DNA from: Caprimulgus europaeus
Taxonomy: Eukaryota; Chordata; Aves; Caprimulgiformes; Caprimulgidae
Assembly: GCA_907165065.1 (NCBI GenBank)
Contig: OU015543.1
Span: forward strand, 9,241,501 to 9,305,500
DNA: 64,000 bases
Direction: 5' to 3'
Position numbers and translations under genes: made by a program. How positions within the stretch are numbered: position 1 is the stretch's first letter; each line of letters starts with the position of its first letter. The notes under the pieces are model-generated. The model had not been told where the DNA came from. It saw only the letters and a program-made list of their open reading frames with translations, and ran no database searches. Below, piece by piece: positions 10,857-25,100 of the stretch.

Positions 10857-13800
10857 GTGAGCTCGGCGAGCTGGGGCTCCGCGGGGAGTGTGGGACCGGG
10901 GCCGGCCTGGCGGGATGGGCTCCGGGGAGGGGGAGGCGGTCCCCGCGAGGGACCGGTCAGCGCGGCCCCGGCGGAGCTCGCTGCGGAGAGCGAGGGCGGC
11001 ACCCTACCCCCCCACCCCGGGCTTTGCGGCGCCCCGTGGGTTTGATCCCGCAATCCCTCCGGCGGGGCTGGCAGGTGCTCGCCGGTCTCCTGTCCCCGGG
11101 CCCCCCGCGCTGCCCAGCCTTGCACCGCCGAGCTCCAGCGCACCCCGGGACACCGGCCTGGGCTCGCCCATCCCACTCGCGGCGCGGAGGGGTTGGGTTC
11201 GCTCGGGGTTTCGTTCGCTTCTCAGGTTTGGTGTCTGTGTGTTCCGGCCGGAGCGCGCAGCCGGGGGTCCCGCAGAGCAGTTTCCCCATCCCGGGATTTG
11301 CTGCCGGAGGTCGCGACCATGCCCGCCTCCTCCCTCACTTCCTGGTTTAACCCCCGGGGGTGAGAGGGTCCGGGCCGGGGCCGCTCCCGGGGCGCTGAAC
11401 CGCCGTGAGGAGCTGCTGGGAGCGGGTCCGGGCCGGGAGTTCGCCCCGCTGCTTCCTCCTCCTCCTCCGCGGGATATGTCCCAGCCGGCAGCCCGGCCCT
11501 GCGGGTCCGCATCCGCTGCGCCTGGCTGAAGATGTGAGCAGTAAGGGTTGCAATGTCTCCTTTGGGACGCTCTTTTTAACTTTTTAGCCCTTCAAATCCC
11601 TGCCCATATTTAATATATCATGTTACTGTTGTTTGGGTTTTTTTTCCTCCCCGAAGTTTGAAGAGCTGGATAGGTGAGGGAGCACTTTACTTCTAACAGA
11701 GAGCAAGCAGGTGAAACAAGTTGTTTTGCCTTTGTCTCGGGTTGCTGTGCAGTTGTGGCACGGGAACAAGCTGGTTTATATCTAAAGTAACTTAAACGTT
11801 GGCAACAGCATAGCCTCAGTGGAACGCAGTCTTCAATTATTGTATTTAAATAGGGATTTTTCTTAAATATTAATTGTTTGTTCAACCAAAGCACTATTTA
11901 CGGAATTTATTGGGGTTTTAGTGCCTTTAAGAATTTGCTTTTTCTCAGCTGTACTGTGCTGTGTCATGTGTGAAGTAAATTAATAATAATCTGTACATCT
12001 TTAATCTCATATATTTAAACATTTGAAAGAAAATTCAAATAATGCAGCACCACTATCATCTTTTTCTTAAGAATCAAGGTGCAAATTTTGTAAATTACAT
12101 TTGAGTAAACAGGGGGATAAGGACAGATGTAAGTGCCCAGTGAGATTTGCAGAGTTCTCAGACTCCTGGAGGTGAGGCTTAACCTTGGTGAAAGTTTTGT
12201 GTGTTTATATTTAGCCTTGTTGCTGGTGCAGAGCAGGTGAAGCAGACTTCTGGGGCTGTGCTCCCGCAGCGTTAGCGGCACAAAGCTTTGTGCTCCTGTG
12301 AGGATAGTGACCAGATAGCAGAACAGCTTCGCTGAGATGATAAACGTTGTCCGTTGTAATGTATTACTTCATGGGGAATTCTGCTCTTTGTTGTCATCTG
12401 AGAGCGCTTCAGTCAACTGGAATATCTTGCTTTGCCAAGTCCCAGGTGAAGCTCTGTGCCCAGAGCAGCTGCCTGGTGATTTTCACTTTGATTCGGGAAG
12501 CTGGTGCTTCTGGCAGCGGAATGCAAAGCGCTGGTAGGTCCCAAGGCTTCTCCGTGTGTCCTGGCACGTTCCTTGTGAAGAGAGCCCGGGACACGGAGGG
12601 GACACGGATGATCTGTGCAAGCAGTGAGCAATCCCTAATCCTGCTCTGGGCTGCTTGTGGCCACTTCAAGGGCTCCATTTACTTTACGGTATTGAAAAGG
12701 GCAAAGTGTTCTCAAACATCTTCACAGGATGGTGCTGAGGAAGGTCTTTTGTTTGGTTTTGAACAAATTGCATCTGCTGTAACTACTAGCCAAAGAAAAT
12801 TATTGGAGGAGTTAAACCAGTTGAGAGTCCTGTATCTTCTACTGGCTTTTTTAGTACAATAATGTGATTATTACTGGGAGTTACTTATGGGAGAGGTGTG
12901 GTTTTTTTCTTGACTGACATAAAGACTTAAAAGATGTCAAAGAATAAGAGGTTTTAAACATATATAACATGATGTAGTTAGTACATGGCAATAAAAGTAT
13001 GTGATACTGCTAGTAGCCTCATTTTTCTTTAAATTAGTTTGTCAAAGGAGGGACTGGTGGTAGCTAAAAGTTTGATTTCTGTGTGGAAATTCTATGGAAA
13101 CTCCAATTCTCATCTAGAAGTTTCTTCTGGCTAGATCTCTGTGTGTTGCTTTAAGAAGCAAATGCTTTCGTGGTTTACTCCACTGACCCACTGTGTTTGG
13201 TGTAAAATGTTGTTCCAAAGTTACAAGCCACACTTCCATTGGAATCACACATAGAAGTGTACAGAGAGTTTTGCATCATGTGCAATAATGATGTTCAGTG
13301 TAAAGACTTTGTTCTCCTGCAGCATTTTGAAACTTCGTGTTGTCATGCTCCCATGACAAGGAGAACACAATAGGAGTCATAATGACACACAAGGTTTGCA
13401 CAATTAGTAAATTCATTACAAGTGGGCGGTCCCTGGTAACTCCAAGCACAAAGCTGTGAAGGTACATGAGCTTGTCTGATTTGTTCTCATTTTTTTTTTT
13501 TTTCCAAGATTGGGAAATCTCTCTCTGATCTTTTATTTAGTATCTTCTGTGTTTTGAGGGGGCAGCCACCTGCACATGGTGTTGACACAGTCTGTTCAGT
13601 TGTTCATGTAACTGTCTGTCTCTCCAGGTTCACAAAAATCAGTCGTTTTTACAGGAGGATCTTTTGGTTTCTCTCTCTGCTGGTGCCTGACTGCTGTGTG
13701 CGAGGTGCATCTGAACACTCTCCTGTTTATAAAACTGGGGGTGCTGGGGGGCTGGCAGTTGATGGCAGTTGTGTTGTGTAAGGGAGATCTCTGCACGGTC

Positions 13801-16800
13801 TCATTAAACTGTGTCGTTAATATTGTTAGTGCATCTTCCTGATGAAGCCTTATCCTGGGAAAAGGAGGTGGTATCTTACACTTCCAAGCTTTCCACGTGC
13901 TGCAACTGTTCCTTCCCTTGCTCTGGCTGTTCTGCTTGGCTCCTGCTTTCTTCTTGAGTATCTGTCTTGATAGTGTGTTACAGCTGAGCGTGCTTGTAGA
14001 GATGAACTTCACAGTGACAGCCCAGTTAAAGAATAACTAGGGGCTGTTTCATTGATTTCAAGCTGCAAGTGTTCTTAAACTTGTGATTTCAGTGAGTCAC
14101 GTCTTGATGAGTCTGATGGCTCCTGTAATCGATAAGCTTGATAAGACTAATATTTAAATGAAGCTTTGATCATTTTTGTTGCTGTCAGATCGTTGGTGCT
14201 AAGGAATGGCTTTTTCCTGGGCAATTGATCCAGCCTCTGTTCTGTTGCTGCTGACTGTGTTGGTAACAGGAACCAGGCAAACTTCTGGGTGCGGGAGGAA
14301 ACCCAGTTCAGACAAGGCCATGGCGGTGACTGTTTGTTATAGGAGCACTAACTGCTTGTAGTTCAAACAAAGCCTGTTGATAAGGCCCCTTTTATTTTAG
14401 CAGGGTTGATAAAGTATTATCAGATGAGTAGGTAGAAGTTCTCCCTTGAAGGACCTGTAAGCAGGAAGGGGTGGTGAGAAAGGAATGAAAAGGAGACCTA
14501 AAGCAAGGCAAGATTAAGAGTTCTTGAGGTACTTGATGGCATTTTCAAAAGAAAGCTGTTGGACCTTATCCCATTGAAAACCTGTTCAAGTTAGTAGAGA
14601 TTGCCTAGGAAGCACACAGATGGCACCTTGCAACTCTCCTAGGTGAGCAAAATAAACTCATTTCGAGTATATTTTTGTTGTGGGGTTAACTTGGGACCAT
14701 ATCCACACTTAATACTGTCTAGGTAGTGAAAATTTCTGACCTGGGCTTCCTCATCTTGTAAGGTTGGATTAACTGGTGTGATTGGGACTTAGAACGTTGG
14801 TTCTCTTATACTTTTGGCTGGAAGTTCCACTATTGTGGGAGAACTTAAACAGAAGTTGCAACAAATTTCTACAAAGGGTAATTCCCACCCCCCCAGCTCA
14901 TGCCTAGATGATGGAGAATCTCCAGAGTATCTCAGCAAGCGGTGCACGGGCATCAAGACACATTGCTGGGTGCAAAGGCAATGAAGACAAAGCAGAATGT
15001 GGAGCTCTGGTAGGATTGTTACCACACAGCAGTGAGGAACAATTAATGCTTCTCCCAGGATGCAGTATTTGGGCCTTCTATTGCATGTGGGTCTGCCGTG
15101 AGATGTGGCATGTGTATTGCCATAAACCTCAACATCGAAAATGAACAGAGCTAAGCAAGGAAGCCAGAGTGAAATCTGGTTTTGATGTTAACTGCTTCTT
15201 AGTCTGTGATTGGAAACAGGAGCATCTTGCAACTCATGCTTTCATTGCCTTTCTGTATGAATAGAGAAGAGCTTTTGTTTTATGGATGGATCTCATCAAA
15301 TGAGGTGAAAGAGGGTACCTCAGCATATTTAGCTAAGCATTCAGCTAATGAAGCAGCAGGAGCTCGATGTACAGGGCACTCTGAGCTTTGCTGTCAGGTG
15401 TCCTGGTACTGAATGTGAGCAAAATTGGGATTGACTCCACCTTGGGCTATTGTTGCCTATAAACAGCTGACCTCAATGCATCTTAGAGGAAGAGAATGTT
15501 GCTCATAGTTTCTGGTAAAAGGCTCATCTTTGAAAGCCTAAAGAATTGTTTCCCTGCAAAATAAGATACATGTAGACCTGGCATGGCTTCAGAGGCTACT
15601 GGAGAATTCCTCTCTGGCGACTTGTAGCCACAACTGTTACCATATGGTTGTAAACGCTGACTGGCAGATAACTGCAGAGCACATGGGGTTGGAGTTTTAT
15701 GTAAGACACTGAAGGTGTGTGGGAGAGAAACTGGTCTGCTAATATGTAAATGTGCATCTGGAAGATGAGATTGTACAGAATGTGGAATCTTTCTGTTTTT
15801 CTGGAATTGGAAAAGGCACTTGCTTATTGTACCAAAAAGAAAATTCTTCTAATTAACAAGAGCCTTGTAAATTTGTAATAATAATTCTGCTTGGACAACC
15901 TGTGCTACAGTGGATGCCCTTCTCTTCGCTGTTCCTTCTTTGCCTTTGCTCAAAAGTCCTTTTCCTCTCATCTCCTCCCATGCTGTGACACTCAGGAATT
16001 CTTTGCTCAGGCATGAAACCCTGATACAAGTCAATGAGAGATGACTTTTGTGACCTGCCTTCTCTGAGTGTAATGGACACATCAGCTTGTTGAGATGACA
16101 TTTCTTCAAGTGAGTTTCTGCTTGATTCGGAACTACTATGCTCCTTAGCCAGTTGAGCAAGTTATTGTGGGCTGGAGTGTGAATGCTGGATCTCTTGCAT
16201 AAGCAGGTTAAAACAGCGTGCTTCTAGATGCAATTAATATTTCAGGAGAAAACCATTGTAGCAGGGTGTTAAATATAAAGTTGTGTCTCTCTCAAATCAA
16301 GCCTGCTCGTCTTACTTTGCTCATAACAGTGAGTTTGTCTCTGCTGTCACAACTGAGGAGGTCTCTTTTCTGAAGTGGGGAGGGTAATTAGTAGAGTTTC
16401 TCCATGGGTTTGCCTAGTTTAACAGGTCCAGGGTATTGATTGACAGTGGGGAAGGGTGCGTCTCTTTGGCACTTTCCTTTCCTTGTCTGGCTGAGGGCAA
16501 GCTGGGTGTTATACATGGGTGTGATACGCTCTCCCTGCATAGCACAGCAGCCTGTCACTGCTCTGTAGCTTTTGCTAACCTAGGAGGAAATACAGCCTTG
16601 TGTAAATATGTCCCTCTTTCTCTCAGGACTATCTGGTGAAAGAAGACTTCAGTTGAGGTATCTAAATCGTTGTAGGATATATTTTCCAAGTAAACTGCAC
16701 TTTCATTCTTCCTCTCTTTTTTGGGGGTTCCCTGCTATGTGTGTTTCTGTGCCTATTCTTCACCCCTGCATGTGCTGCTGGCATGGTTCACAAACACAGA

Positions 16801-19078
16801 TGCCTGTAGCTGCCTGCTCAGAGCTGCTTTCCTCCTTGGTGAGTGGAGATGCTAGTAATTCTAGGTGGGGACTAAGGGCTCTTGGTGCTGATGTTGATGC
16901 TCTGGTCCTCTGAACCAGAACTGCATTGCAGTCCTTTTAGTGAGCTCCAGACAGCACTGCGTAGGTGGGTGGAGATTTTGGAGTGTGAGCAGGAAAGGTG
17001 AAAGGGGAGTAATGCAACAAAGAGGTACAAGTTCTAGCTCAGGGAGTTTCTAAAGGGACTTCTCAAACAGGGTGCTCCATAGCCATATTTTATAATACCA
17101 ATTCCTTCACAGCTGGTAAAGCCTTGCTAGAAACCATTTGAAAAACAATTCAAGCTCTTCAGGAATGGCTGACTAATTTAAGCCATTAACCAAAGACCAT
17201 CATTATTGGCAGGAGCATACAGATATCCACCTTGTTTACCAGCTCTGCTACTCCCATCTCCACAGACAGGCTGTGAAAGCTCCCTTCACTCAGTCACCCT
17301 CCCGCCTACAGTTTGAACAAGAGCCCAAGGCCCTGTGTTCACTTGACAGTCCCTTTGGCACTCCTGGTCCCTCTCTTGCCACACTAGCCTTCTCCCAACC
17401 TTGCTGTACCTGTGGATGTACCTCTGCTGATGATGGGTTACTGTAGAATAATATCTGTACTGATTCTTCATGGCACCTCAGAAGTTCTGGCCCCCACTGT
17501 ACCTGTGTGTTGCATATAGAGCAGCTGGTAGATTGCTATAATTTCCTGTCCAACAAATTGAGATAAAACACTGACTGGAATGTCCAGTAGCTGCTTCATG
17601 AGCAGCTGAGCTGTCTGTAAACTGGAGCTTGTGAAAGATGGCCAGGGCAGGCAGGAGCACTTATGCCAAGGTAAGCTGTCAGGGTGTGATTCAAACCTTT
17701 GCTCTTGACTTGGCAGAGTTTTACTTGCCACTTAGCACCTCTGCGGAGGGGACACCTGACAAACTGTCTCTTGAGCTGTACAGAATATGAGGCTGTAGCC
17801 TGCTATCCCCAGTGTGATTGCTAGGTTGCATGTCAGGTGTAATTTGTCCTGCTCAGATCCTCCTGGTGCTGTGAGAGACAAGGCAGTGACAGTGTGGACA
17901 GCAGGTCAGGGGAGGTTCTCCTCCCCCTCTACCCTGCTCTGGTGAGGCCACATCTAGAGTCCTGTGTGCAGTTCTGGGCTCCTCAGTTGAAGAGGGACAG
18001 GGATCTTCTGGAGAGAGTCCAGCAGAGGCTACAAAGATGATGAGGGGCCTGGAGCATCTCCTGTGTGAGGAGAGGCTGAGAGAGCTGGGACTGTTCAGCC
18101 TGGAGAAGAGCAGACTGAGAGGGGATCTGATCAATGTCTATAAACACCTGAAGTGTGGGGGCCAAATGGATGGGGCCGGGCTCTTCTCAGTGGTGCCCAG
18201 TGACAGGACAAGGGGCAATGGGCACAAACTGGAACACCAGAAGTTCCACACAAATCTAAGGAAAAACTGCTGTGAGGGTGTCGGAGCCCTGGGACAGGCT
18301 GCCCAGAGAGGGTGTGGAGTCTCCATCTCTGATGTTCCAAACCCACCTGGACACTTTCCTGTGTAACCTGGTGTAGGGAACCTGCCTTGGCAGTGGGGTT
18401 GGAATGGATGATCACCTGAGGTCCCTTCCAACCCCAACCATTCTGTGATATACTGAAAGGCTTGTGCTTCTAGCTGCACATTGAACTGCAGGTGCAAGAT
18501 TTCCTTCCCCTGCCCCCACCTTGAGCAGGGAGTTAGGCTTGATGTTTTACAAAAGCAGGTTAATAATTAATGCAGCTACCCTGCAGGCAGCACGGCGCCC
18601 TTTCTGCCGTACCCATGGAGCTGGCTGAAAATGTGATTCTTTCTCTTTTTAGCTCAATAGCTGGAGGGTTACCTGGGGTGAAAACTGATACTAGTCAGTA
18701 GTGCCTGGGAGTTAGCCTTTAGATTGGCTTTGTCCTAATGTTTATGCAAATGCTGCAGTTCTGCTCACCTCTTCTTTGGATAAGGTCAACTGAAGTGATG
18801 GCAAAATGGCCAAGTGTAAAAACTCTTCTCAAATCCTCTTGGCTTATCTGTGCTGGTTTGCTTTAGCAATGTGAAAATGGTACTGTGCAAGTCCTGCAGC
18901 AGACGTGCTGCTCGGTGGTGGTATCAGGTTCTGGTTACTCGATAGCGATGTTGTCTCATTCCGCTCTGGCTGATTTCTGTTACCTGCGAAACCAAATAAA
19001 ATAACCTACTTCTACTCGCTTCTCTTCTCAGGCTGCTTTTGTTTATATGTCTTTGCTTTTTTTTGTTGTTTTTGTTAG
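10857..19078 (+). other. LLGL2: LLGL2 intron 1
   Basis: This 8.2 kb intron lies between the untranslated first exon and the start-codon exon. Apart from the rest of the CpG island at its left end and a CR1 fragment at 17.9-18.45 kb, nothing was recognised. The open frames seen (up to 171 codons at 12347-12862) have no homology. Confidence 0.6.
17890..18450 (+). mobile_element. CR1 LINE fragment, + orientation, second subfamily
   Basis: This CR1 copy in LLGL2 intron 1 has the segments 'ctcctccccctctaccctgc', 'tgcagttctgggctcctcag', 'gagctgggactgttcagcct', 'gtgacaggacaaggggcaat' and 'ggttggaatggatgatcacc', ending 'accattctgtga'. It includes decayed codons of the reverse-transcriptase C-terminus plus the 3' UTR. 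The 3' part differs from the copies at 3.6 and 44.4 kb, so it comes from a different CR1 subfamily. Left edge approximate. Confidence 0.93.
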
Positions 19079-19186
19079 GATTTTTGGTGCCAAGATACTA
19101 CAGCAAAGAAGATGAGAAGATTCTTAAGAGCCGGACATGATCCTGTGAGAGAGAGACTGAAGCGTGACCTTTTCCAGTTCAACAAG
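19079..19186 (+). CDS. LLGL2: LLGL2 start-codon exon
   Basis: The exon has 33 nt of 5' UTR, then ATG at 19112-19114 and 25 codons ending [15 protein letters not shown]. The acceptor (TTTGTTAG) follows a T-rich tract and the donor is GTACAG. The start context is AAGATGA, with A at -3. This start is chosen because MRRFLR is the conserved N-terminus of the family. Confidence 0.95.
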
Positions 19187-22100
19187 GTACAGTGCTTTCC
19201 TCAAACTTCAAGGCATATGTCTGCAAGGCAAATCTATCCTGAGCCACTGCAAAAATGTTGAGAGAAGGAAAAACTGCTCGAGTGTAGGTGGAAAAGTTAA
19301 ATTTAGGAATGGTGGTTTGTTCTTTTTCAATCCTGTCCCTTTTCCCCAATGTTCCTGGCTGGTTTTCTTTAAGCTCGTGAACGTATTTTCCATGCTGGCT
19401 TTTATTTTTAAGAAAAAGAATATTATCACACTGTTGAGTGGCACTTGCTGAAAGAAAAGATCTTCACAGCAGATTTTCTATACTCTGAGTGTTCTGTAGT
19501 TTGTCCTGCTGTGTGATGTGACTACTTATGTTATAGGCAGTCTTTGCAGTACCACTATAAAGTAAACATTTTTCTGAAGAGATGCATAAGCCACAGCTTG
19601 TGATGCAGCTGAAGCCAGAGTTCTTTGTCCATGATTATACTTTGGGTTTTTAGGTATACTTCTGTTCTTAAATGTGAATTTAAAAGTCTGTGGTGGAAAT
19701 GTGGTAGCACCTAGGCAGCACAGTGGCCATTAATAATGAATTTGCTATTATCTTAGTCTGAATCTGTATTTTTTTTTTCCTTCCTCTTCACAGAAGAGGA
19801 AGCTGCGATGGCTGTGCTGTATATCCAACACTCTGGGCATTTTTCTTTTGAGCCCTGGCCAGGAACAGAGTGCTTACATCTTTGTAATGTAATGTAAAAT
19901 TATTAATTCATTGCTAGGCTAATGGCTGCTTACACCTTCACTGGGTATCAGAAATATGTTTGTAGATTTTGTACTTCTAAGGTTTAAATGGAATTTTGCT
20001 GAAAATTATAAAGGATAAATGAAGTCAGCCTAGGAAATACCTCCTTGATTCATTACCATTTTCATGTAGATATATACTTAAAGTGGAGCTTTGGATATTT
20101 GAGATGAAAGATTTCATGTAATTTGGTACTAAACCACACCATTTCCATGCATACTTCTCTCCCATTGGGGAGACAAAAAGGACTCAGGAGTGCTTCAGGC
20201 CTGTTTTCTGCTTGCTACCATGAGGCAATGCTGGTGCAGATGCAGTAAAAGTTACAGTAAATGAAGACCAAGATTGAGTTGCTTGCATTTAGCTAAATGC
20301 AACTTCAGAAAAGACATCCCAGGGATGGGTCAGAATTGTTTATAAGTGTATAAAATTGTATATACCTTGGGAAAACCTTTGTTATTTCAGGGATGTCTCT
20401 TCCTTGAATATACCTTTCTCTTATGAGAATGTTTGGCTAAACTTTACCTGCCAGAGACAGACTAATTTGGGTGATGCAAAACAAGGTTGAAAGAACTAGC
20501 TTTTGCAGTAGAGGGAAACTTCCAAATATATTAGAAGTTGGCATCAGGATTTGTGACTCCATTTGATTCAGTCCTGAAGGTAAATATTGCATCTGGTTTC
20601 TAGGGAGGCGACTACTTTGGACACTTCCTAATGGTTTACTCTCATTAACAATTTGATAATTAAAGGCCTTGCAAAATGCATTTGCACTTTTAAGCCACAG
20701 TAACTTGTTCTTTTTTAACAAGAATTGTAAAGGGAATGAACATTATACTAGAATCTTTCGCTTTTTTTTTTTTGCATAAAGTTTGGGGTTTTTTCCCTCA
20801 ATTCTTATGTGTCTCATTCCAGTATTTCAAGAGATAATGGATAATTTAAAAGCCTCTACCCTTTGATACAATAAACATGTAGTCACAATTAGGTAGATTG
20901 AGAAGGTCTGGGAAAGTCAGACCTTAATTCTGACCTGTTGAAGGTTGTGGCTTCAAGGAGCCAAGAACCGTGGGACTCTGTGCCAAGACTGTCCTTGTCT
21001 CATGTGCTGGTAAAGCACAAGCACGTTCGTGCTGGTGAGCAAGTTTTTAAACACTTGTTATTTGAGGTCTTTGGAAGACTTCTGGTTAAGAAGCTGCTTG
21101 GGAAATGTTTTGTGGGACTATAAAGTTGCTGATCAGAGCAATTGCATGGTGTGTTTGCACCTCTTTGGTGTGTGATGCTGGTGGTGACTAAATGGAAGGT
21201 CTGTACCTTAAAAGTGCTGGGGATTCCTGCCCTTACTTTGTTTACACTGAAATTGAATATGAATATGTGGTGCCACACAAGTTGAGTCTTAATACAGTGC
21301 AATGTGTTTGGCCATGCTGACCTAGTAATGGACTTCAATTTAAAAAGTCTTTTTAATTGTTGGTGGTGGATTTTTTGTTTGTTTGTTTACTCCCTCAAGT
21401 ATAAATAGGTTGCAGTCTTTTTACTGTTTCTCTCTTGCATTTCTGTTCCAGACAAGAGGTGGTCCAGATGGTTTTGAAGGACTGATTACTGGACTAGCTC
21501 TTCAAACTGCTCTCAAACTTTTGTTTGTTTCAAAAAACACCTTCCTAAATTCTGCTAGTCACTTAGCTTTGCATATCTGGTTCTCTGTGTGAGTAAGAAC
21601 TTCCCATACTTGTGTGTACCTGTTGCAAGAATCTGTTTTTAGCTCAGTGGATAGAGTGAAGGATAAGGTATGTGGACTTGGCAGTCTACTTCTTTAAGTT
21701 TATCCTGCTTTTGGAAGTAGTATTTGGATGCCTTTGGCTCAGTCCAAGCCCTGCAGAACAAACATGTTCAGGCTGGCATTGTCAGACTAGATGATGGGTA
21801 ACACACAGGTGAACCAGCCTGTCTTACAGCTGAGTGTTACCAAACTGAGAACTCTGTATTTAATTTATGGCTTTGTGTTTTTTCCCCTCTTTTTAAATCT
21901 TCCTAACCCTTTGCTAATGGGTATGATGGATGGCTTGCCTTAAATCTGAATTAGTGTCTGTGTAAAGTAGATTCAACACATACAGGTTTCATTGTTTCTT
22001 CAAAAGACGTATTAACAAAGGTACAGGGTTTGTATTGCCTGTGGTTGGATTTGTCTCTGTCATAAAACAATCTGAGAGGAGAAGTGGAGAGAAATGAAAG

Positions 22101-25100
22101 AAGGCAGACAGCACTGCATTTCATCTGCACAGCTTTAGTGTGGGCTGGGAGCAACTGTTCAGTTTGGCCGCATTTTTCCTGCAGTAAATATGACTGAGGT
22201 GAAGCTTTTCTGGTAGTGAAAGCTGCTGCCATCAGGCTCACTCTTAGTGACTCTGGCAAATCTGTGCTCTGGGGAAAATGAAAACGAAAGCTCCTACCTT
22301 TCCTCAGAGAAACAAAGGCCCTTTTGAGAAGGAGGGCACATTGTGGGCACTCTATAGTTTCTTATTTCAGCTCTGCTGAAAGGCTCCATTGTAACCTCTC
22401 CTGCCTTCTGCCCCCCTCGCTCCCCCTTGCTGGGTTTACCTGCTGGGCAGGTGGAAGGATTGGCTGGTGACAGCTGCCCAAGAGAGGGGAGGCAAGGAGG
22501 CCAGCTGAAAAGCTGACTTGAAGTGATTTAACCACTGGGTGTAAATAAGTACAGGAAAAAAACCTGGGTAATGGGTACAGTGAATGTGAGCGCCTGGCCC
22601 TGGTGGTGTCAAACACAGCCAAAAAGCCACCCCAGTGCCTCTCTTGCCCAAGTGTGGAAACAAATAAATGACAGAGGAGGGAGTTATCTTCGATAGATCT
22701 TGTGGGCATCTTGGGTGAAGATTCAAAGCTATCAGAAACCATTAGTACATTTACTTCACTCCATGAGCAGTGGTGTAACACGCTGTGGTTGTTACCGACA
22801 CTCTCTTCTTGTGCTTCTGCATCTGGTGCTATTTGCTATTTTCAGTGGTCTTCTATTACCAACAGTTTACTCCTGGATGTAGTAGTTACTGTAGCTTTTC
22901 CAAACTTGTCTATGGGATGGAGGGGCACTGCAAATTTTCTGTTAAAGAAAACCCAGAGAAAAAAATGACCCTCCTATTACCATTATTGAATGGCACACAC
23001 TCGGTTATGTAGTTCATAGGTCTCATACTTGAAAATTAAAGCTTTTATTGGCTTGTCTAATGTGTTTACAAATTAACACATCAAATCAAGATATAATTAG
23101 GCTGATATTAAGGCTAGTATTGACAGCTTCCTAGCAGGCACTACAGTATCGTGTTAGTCATGGTTTTCTATTGTGAGAGCTATGGCTAAAGCCTTATCTT
23201 CTGGGCTGGAAAACATCTTGGAATAAACACAGTTCCTAATTGAAAATGGCACCTAGCTGTGCTGATGACATGACAGTGTCCCAACTGTGAACAAGCTGAA
23301 ACTAAACCTGACAGTGTAATGACACTGGTGTCTCCCTGACTAGTTCCTCACTGTGATTTGGGGGAGAGTGGAATGGTGTCTGTTGCCTGTGCTGCACCTG
23401 ATTCAATTAAATATTACCTTGGATCTTCTTCCCGGAGTTGTCTACCATAGCTTCATACTCCCACAACTTTGACAACTCAGAAGCGTTTCTGTGTTGTTTA
23501 AGTAGCTATCACAGTACAGATAAATTTTTCTCTGCCTGTGCTGGATTAGAAAACTGCCCTGTTTCAATTCTGAGTCCATAAATAAGTTCCTAATTTCATA
23601 CAGTCTCCTCTAGAAAGTTTTTTATGTGTAGCTAAGCAAAGGTTGGTTAGCAAGAACTTCAAAGGTGACATTAAAAAGACTGTCTTCTCAAAATTTGTTT
23701 TTAATAATGCAAACTTAACACTTAAAATAACTTCTTAGAATAAAAATAAGTAAGGCTGGAGATTAAGTTATTGTAAAGGGACATAAACTCAGTGGTCTTG
23801 GAACCAGTAGTATTAATCTTAATTTACTGCATAGAAAAGGTTAAAAGTAACTACTCCTTTGCCTAGTCTTATGAGTTGAGAAGCAGAAAACTGGGAAATG
23901 ATCCAATATTTCCAATTTTGTATCTTGTAAGATGTCTCATCTTCCCCTAACAGGACCTCACACTGGGGTAACTGATGATTTAGAGGAAGGAGATCTATTT
24001 TTATAATTTATGAATTGTGATCAAATGGCTAAAACTGAAATAATTTGGCGGACTGTGGAGTCAACCATATCCTCCTATGGTTGTGTCTTTGAGCAGGAAC
24101 AGTAAAAAGGACATTAAACTGCTTTGTAGCAGCTGGGAGCACCTCAGGCTAATGGCATGACCGCAGAAATGAAACTGGCCTTATTTGATTCTCCTGCAAG
24201 GGATTAAGTTGGGAAATCACTATGCAGGAAATAAAGTCCAGGTGTCACTTTTATGTTGAATAAACCATAAAGCCAAGTGATGTGGTAGCCCTGTCTCAAT
24301 GACATGATGAAAATGAGGATGGGAGTGAGATGCAACTGCTTAATTCTGTAGATGGAGGGTTCTCTGCTGCTTCTCTTTGTGTGTGGGTGGGTGGTCCCCT
24401 GGCTGTTCTGTAACAAATTCCTGTAGCTGACCAGCTTGCCTTAGAAGAGCATATTTTCCAGAAGCTGGGACTGTGAGGATACCAGTGTTTTCCAGGAAGT
24501 AGCCCTGTTAAGCACACACATTCCTCTTTATGTGGCTGTATGTTGTTGAACACTCATACACGCTTGTTCTGTCTGAGCAATGATGATAGCTGTATATTAG
24601 CACTTATAAAAACTTGTCTGAGCTATTTTACAAGCAGCTTGGTTGCATCCTGTAAGTATGGCAGAATGTTATTCCATAGTGTGTGTGTAAATGCATTGGC
24701 CATGCTAAGTCTGCTGCGTACAACGTGCTCCAAATCTTCCTCTTGGTGCAGTGTAAATTGTATTTTAGGGAAGCCACTAAGGCCAAGCAACATACTGCGC
24801 CTCATGATAGTGACTGACATCTTTTTATTACCAAATGGCTTTGAATTAGTCTGAGGTGGCCTAGCAGGCTCCTGCTCTCCTTAAATTCCAGTGTTCCTTG
24901 TGCTGCCTGTGGAAAATGGATATCAGTTACATTAGTTTTCCTGACTGCCCCGTGGGCAATGTGTTTAGTTTTCTTGATGAGCGCTGATGTTCTTCATAGC
25001 TTTGCACCATTTCTTGATGTCCATCAACAAGAGGAGGTCATGAAGGCTGACCTGTGTGGAATTTGGCAGATAAAGCTGATCTTACAATACACAGTAATTG

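Larger units (their letters stand above)
10380..11560. promoter_or_regulatory. LLGL2: CpG island over the LLGL2 5' end
   Basis: The base composition changes abruptly to very GC- and CpG-rich DNA, densest at about 10680-11530, with many CCCCGCCCC, GCGCG and CGGGG runs. It lies immediately upstream of, and over, the predicted non-coding first exon of LLGL2, so it is read as the gene's promoter island. The overlapping open frames on both strands (for example 267 codons at 10547-11350) come from high GC content and are not treated as genes. Confidence 0.85.

Noticed and set aside
10547-11350. Open frame of 267 codons (and 213- and 148-codon frames on both strands) in the GC-rich block
   Set aside because: High GC content removes stop codons by composition. 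The translations are Pro/Arg/Gly/Ala-rich without homology, and all overlap one another over the LLGL2 promoter.
13490-13503. Homopolymer T tract, and similar T or A runs elsewhere (20761, 25937, 45506)
   Set aside because: Ordinary intronic or UTR low complexity; no retroposon body or target-site duplication is evident.
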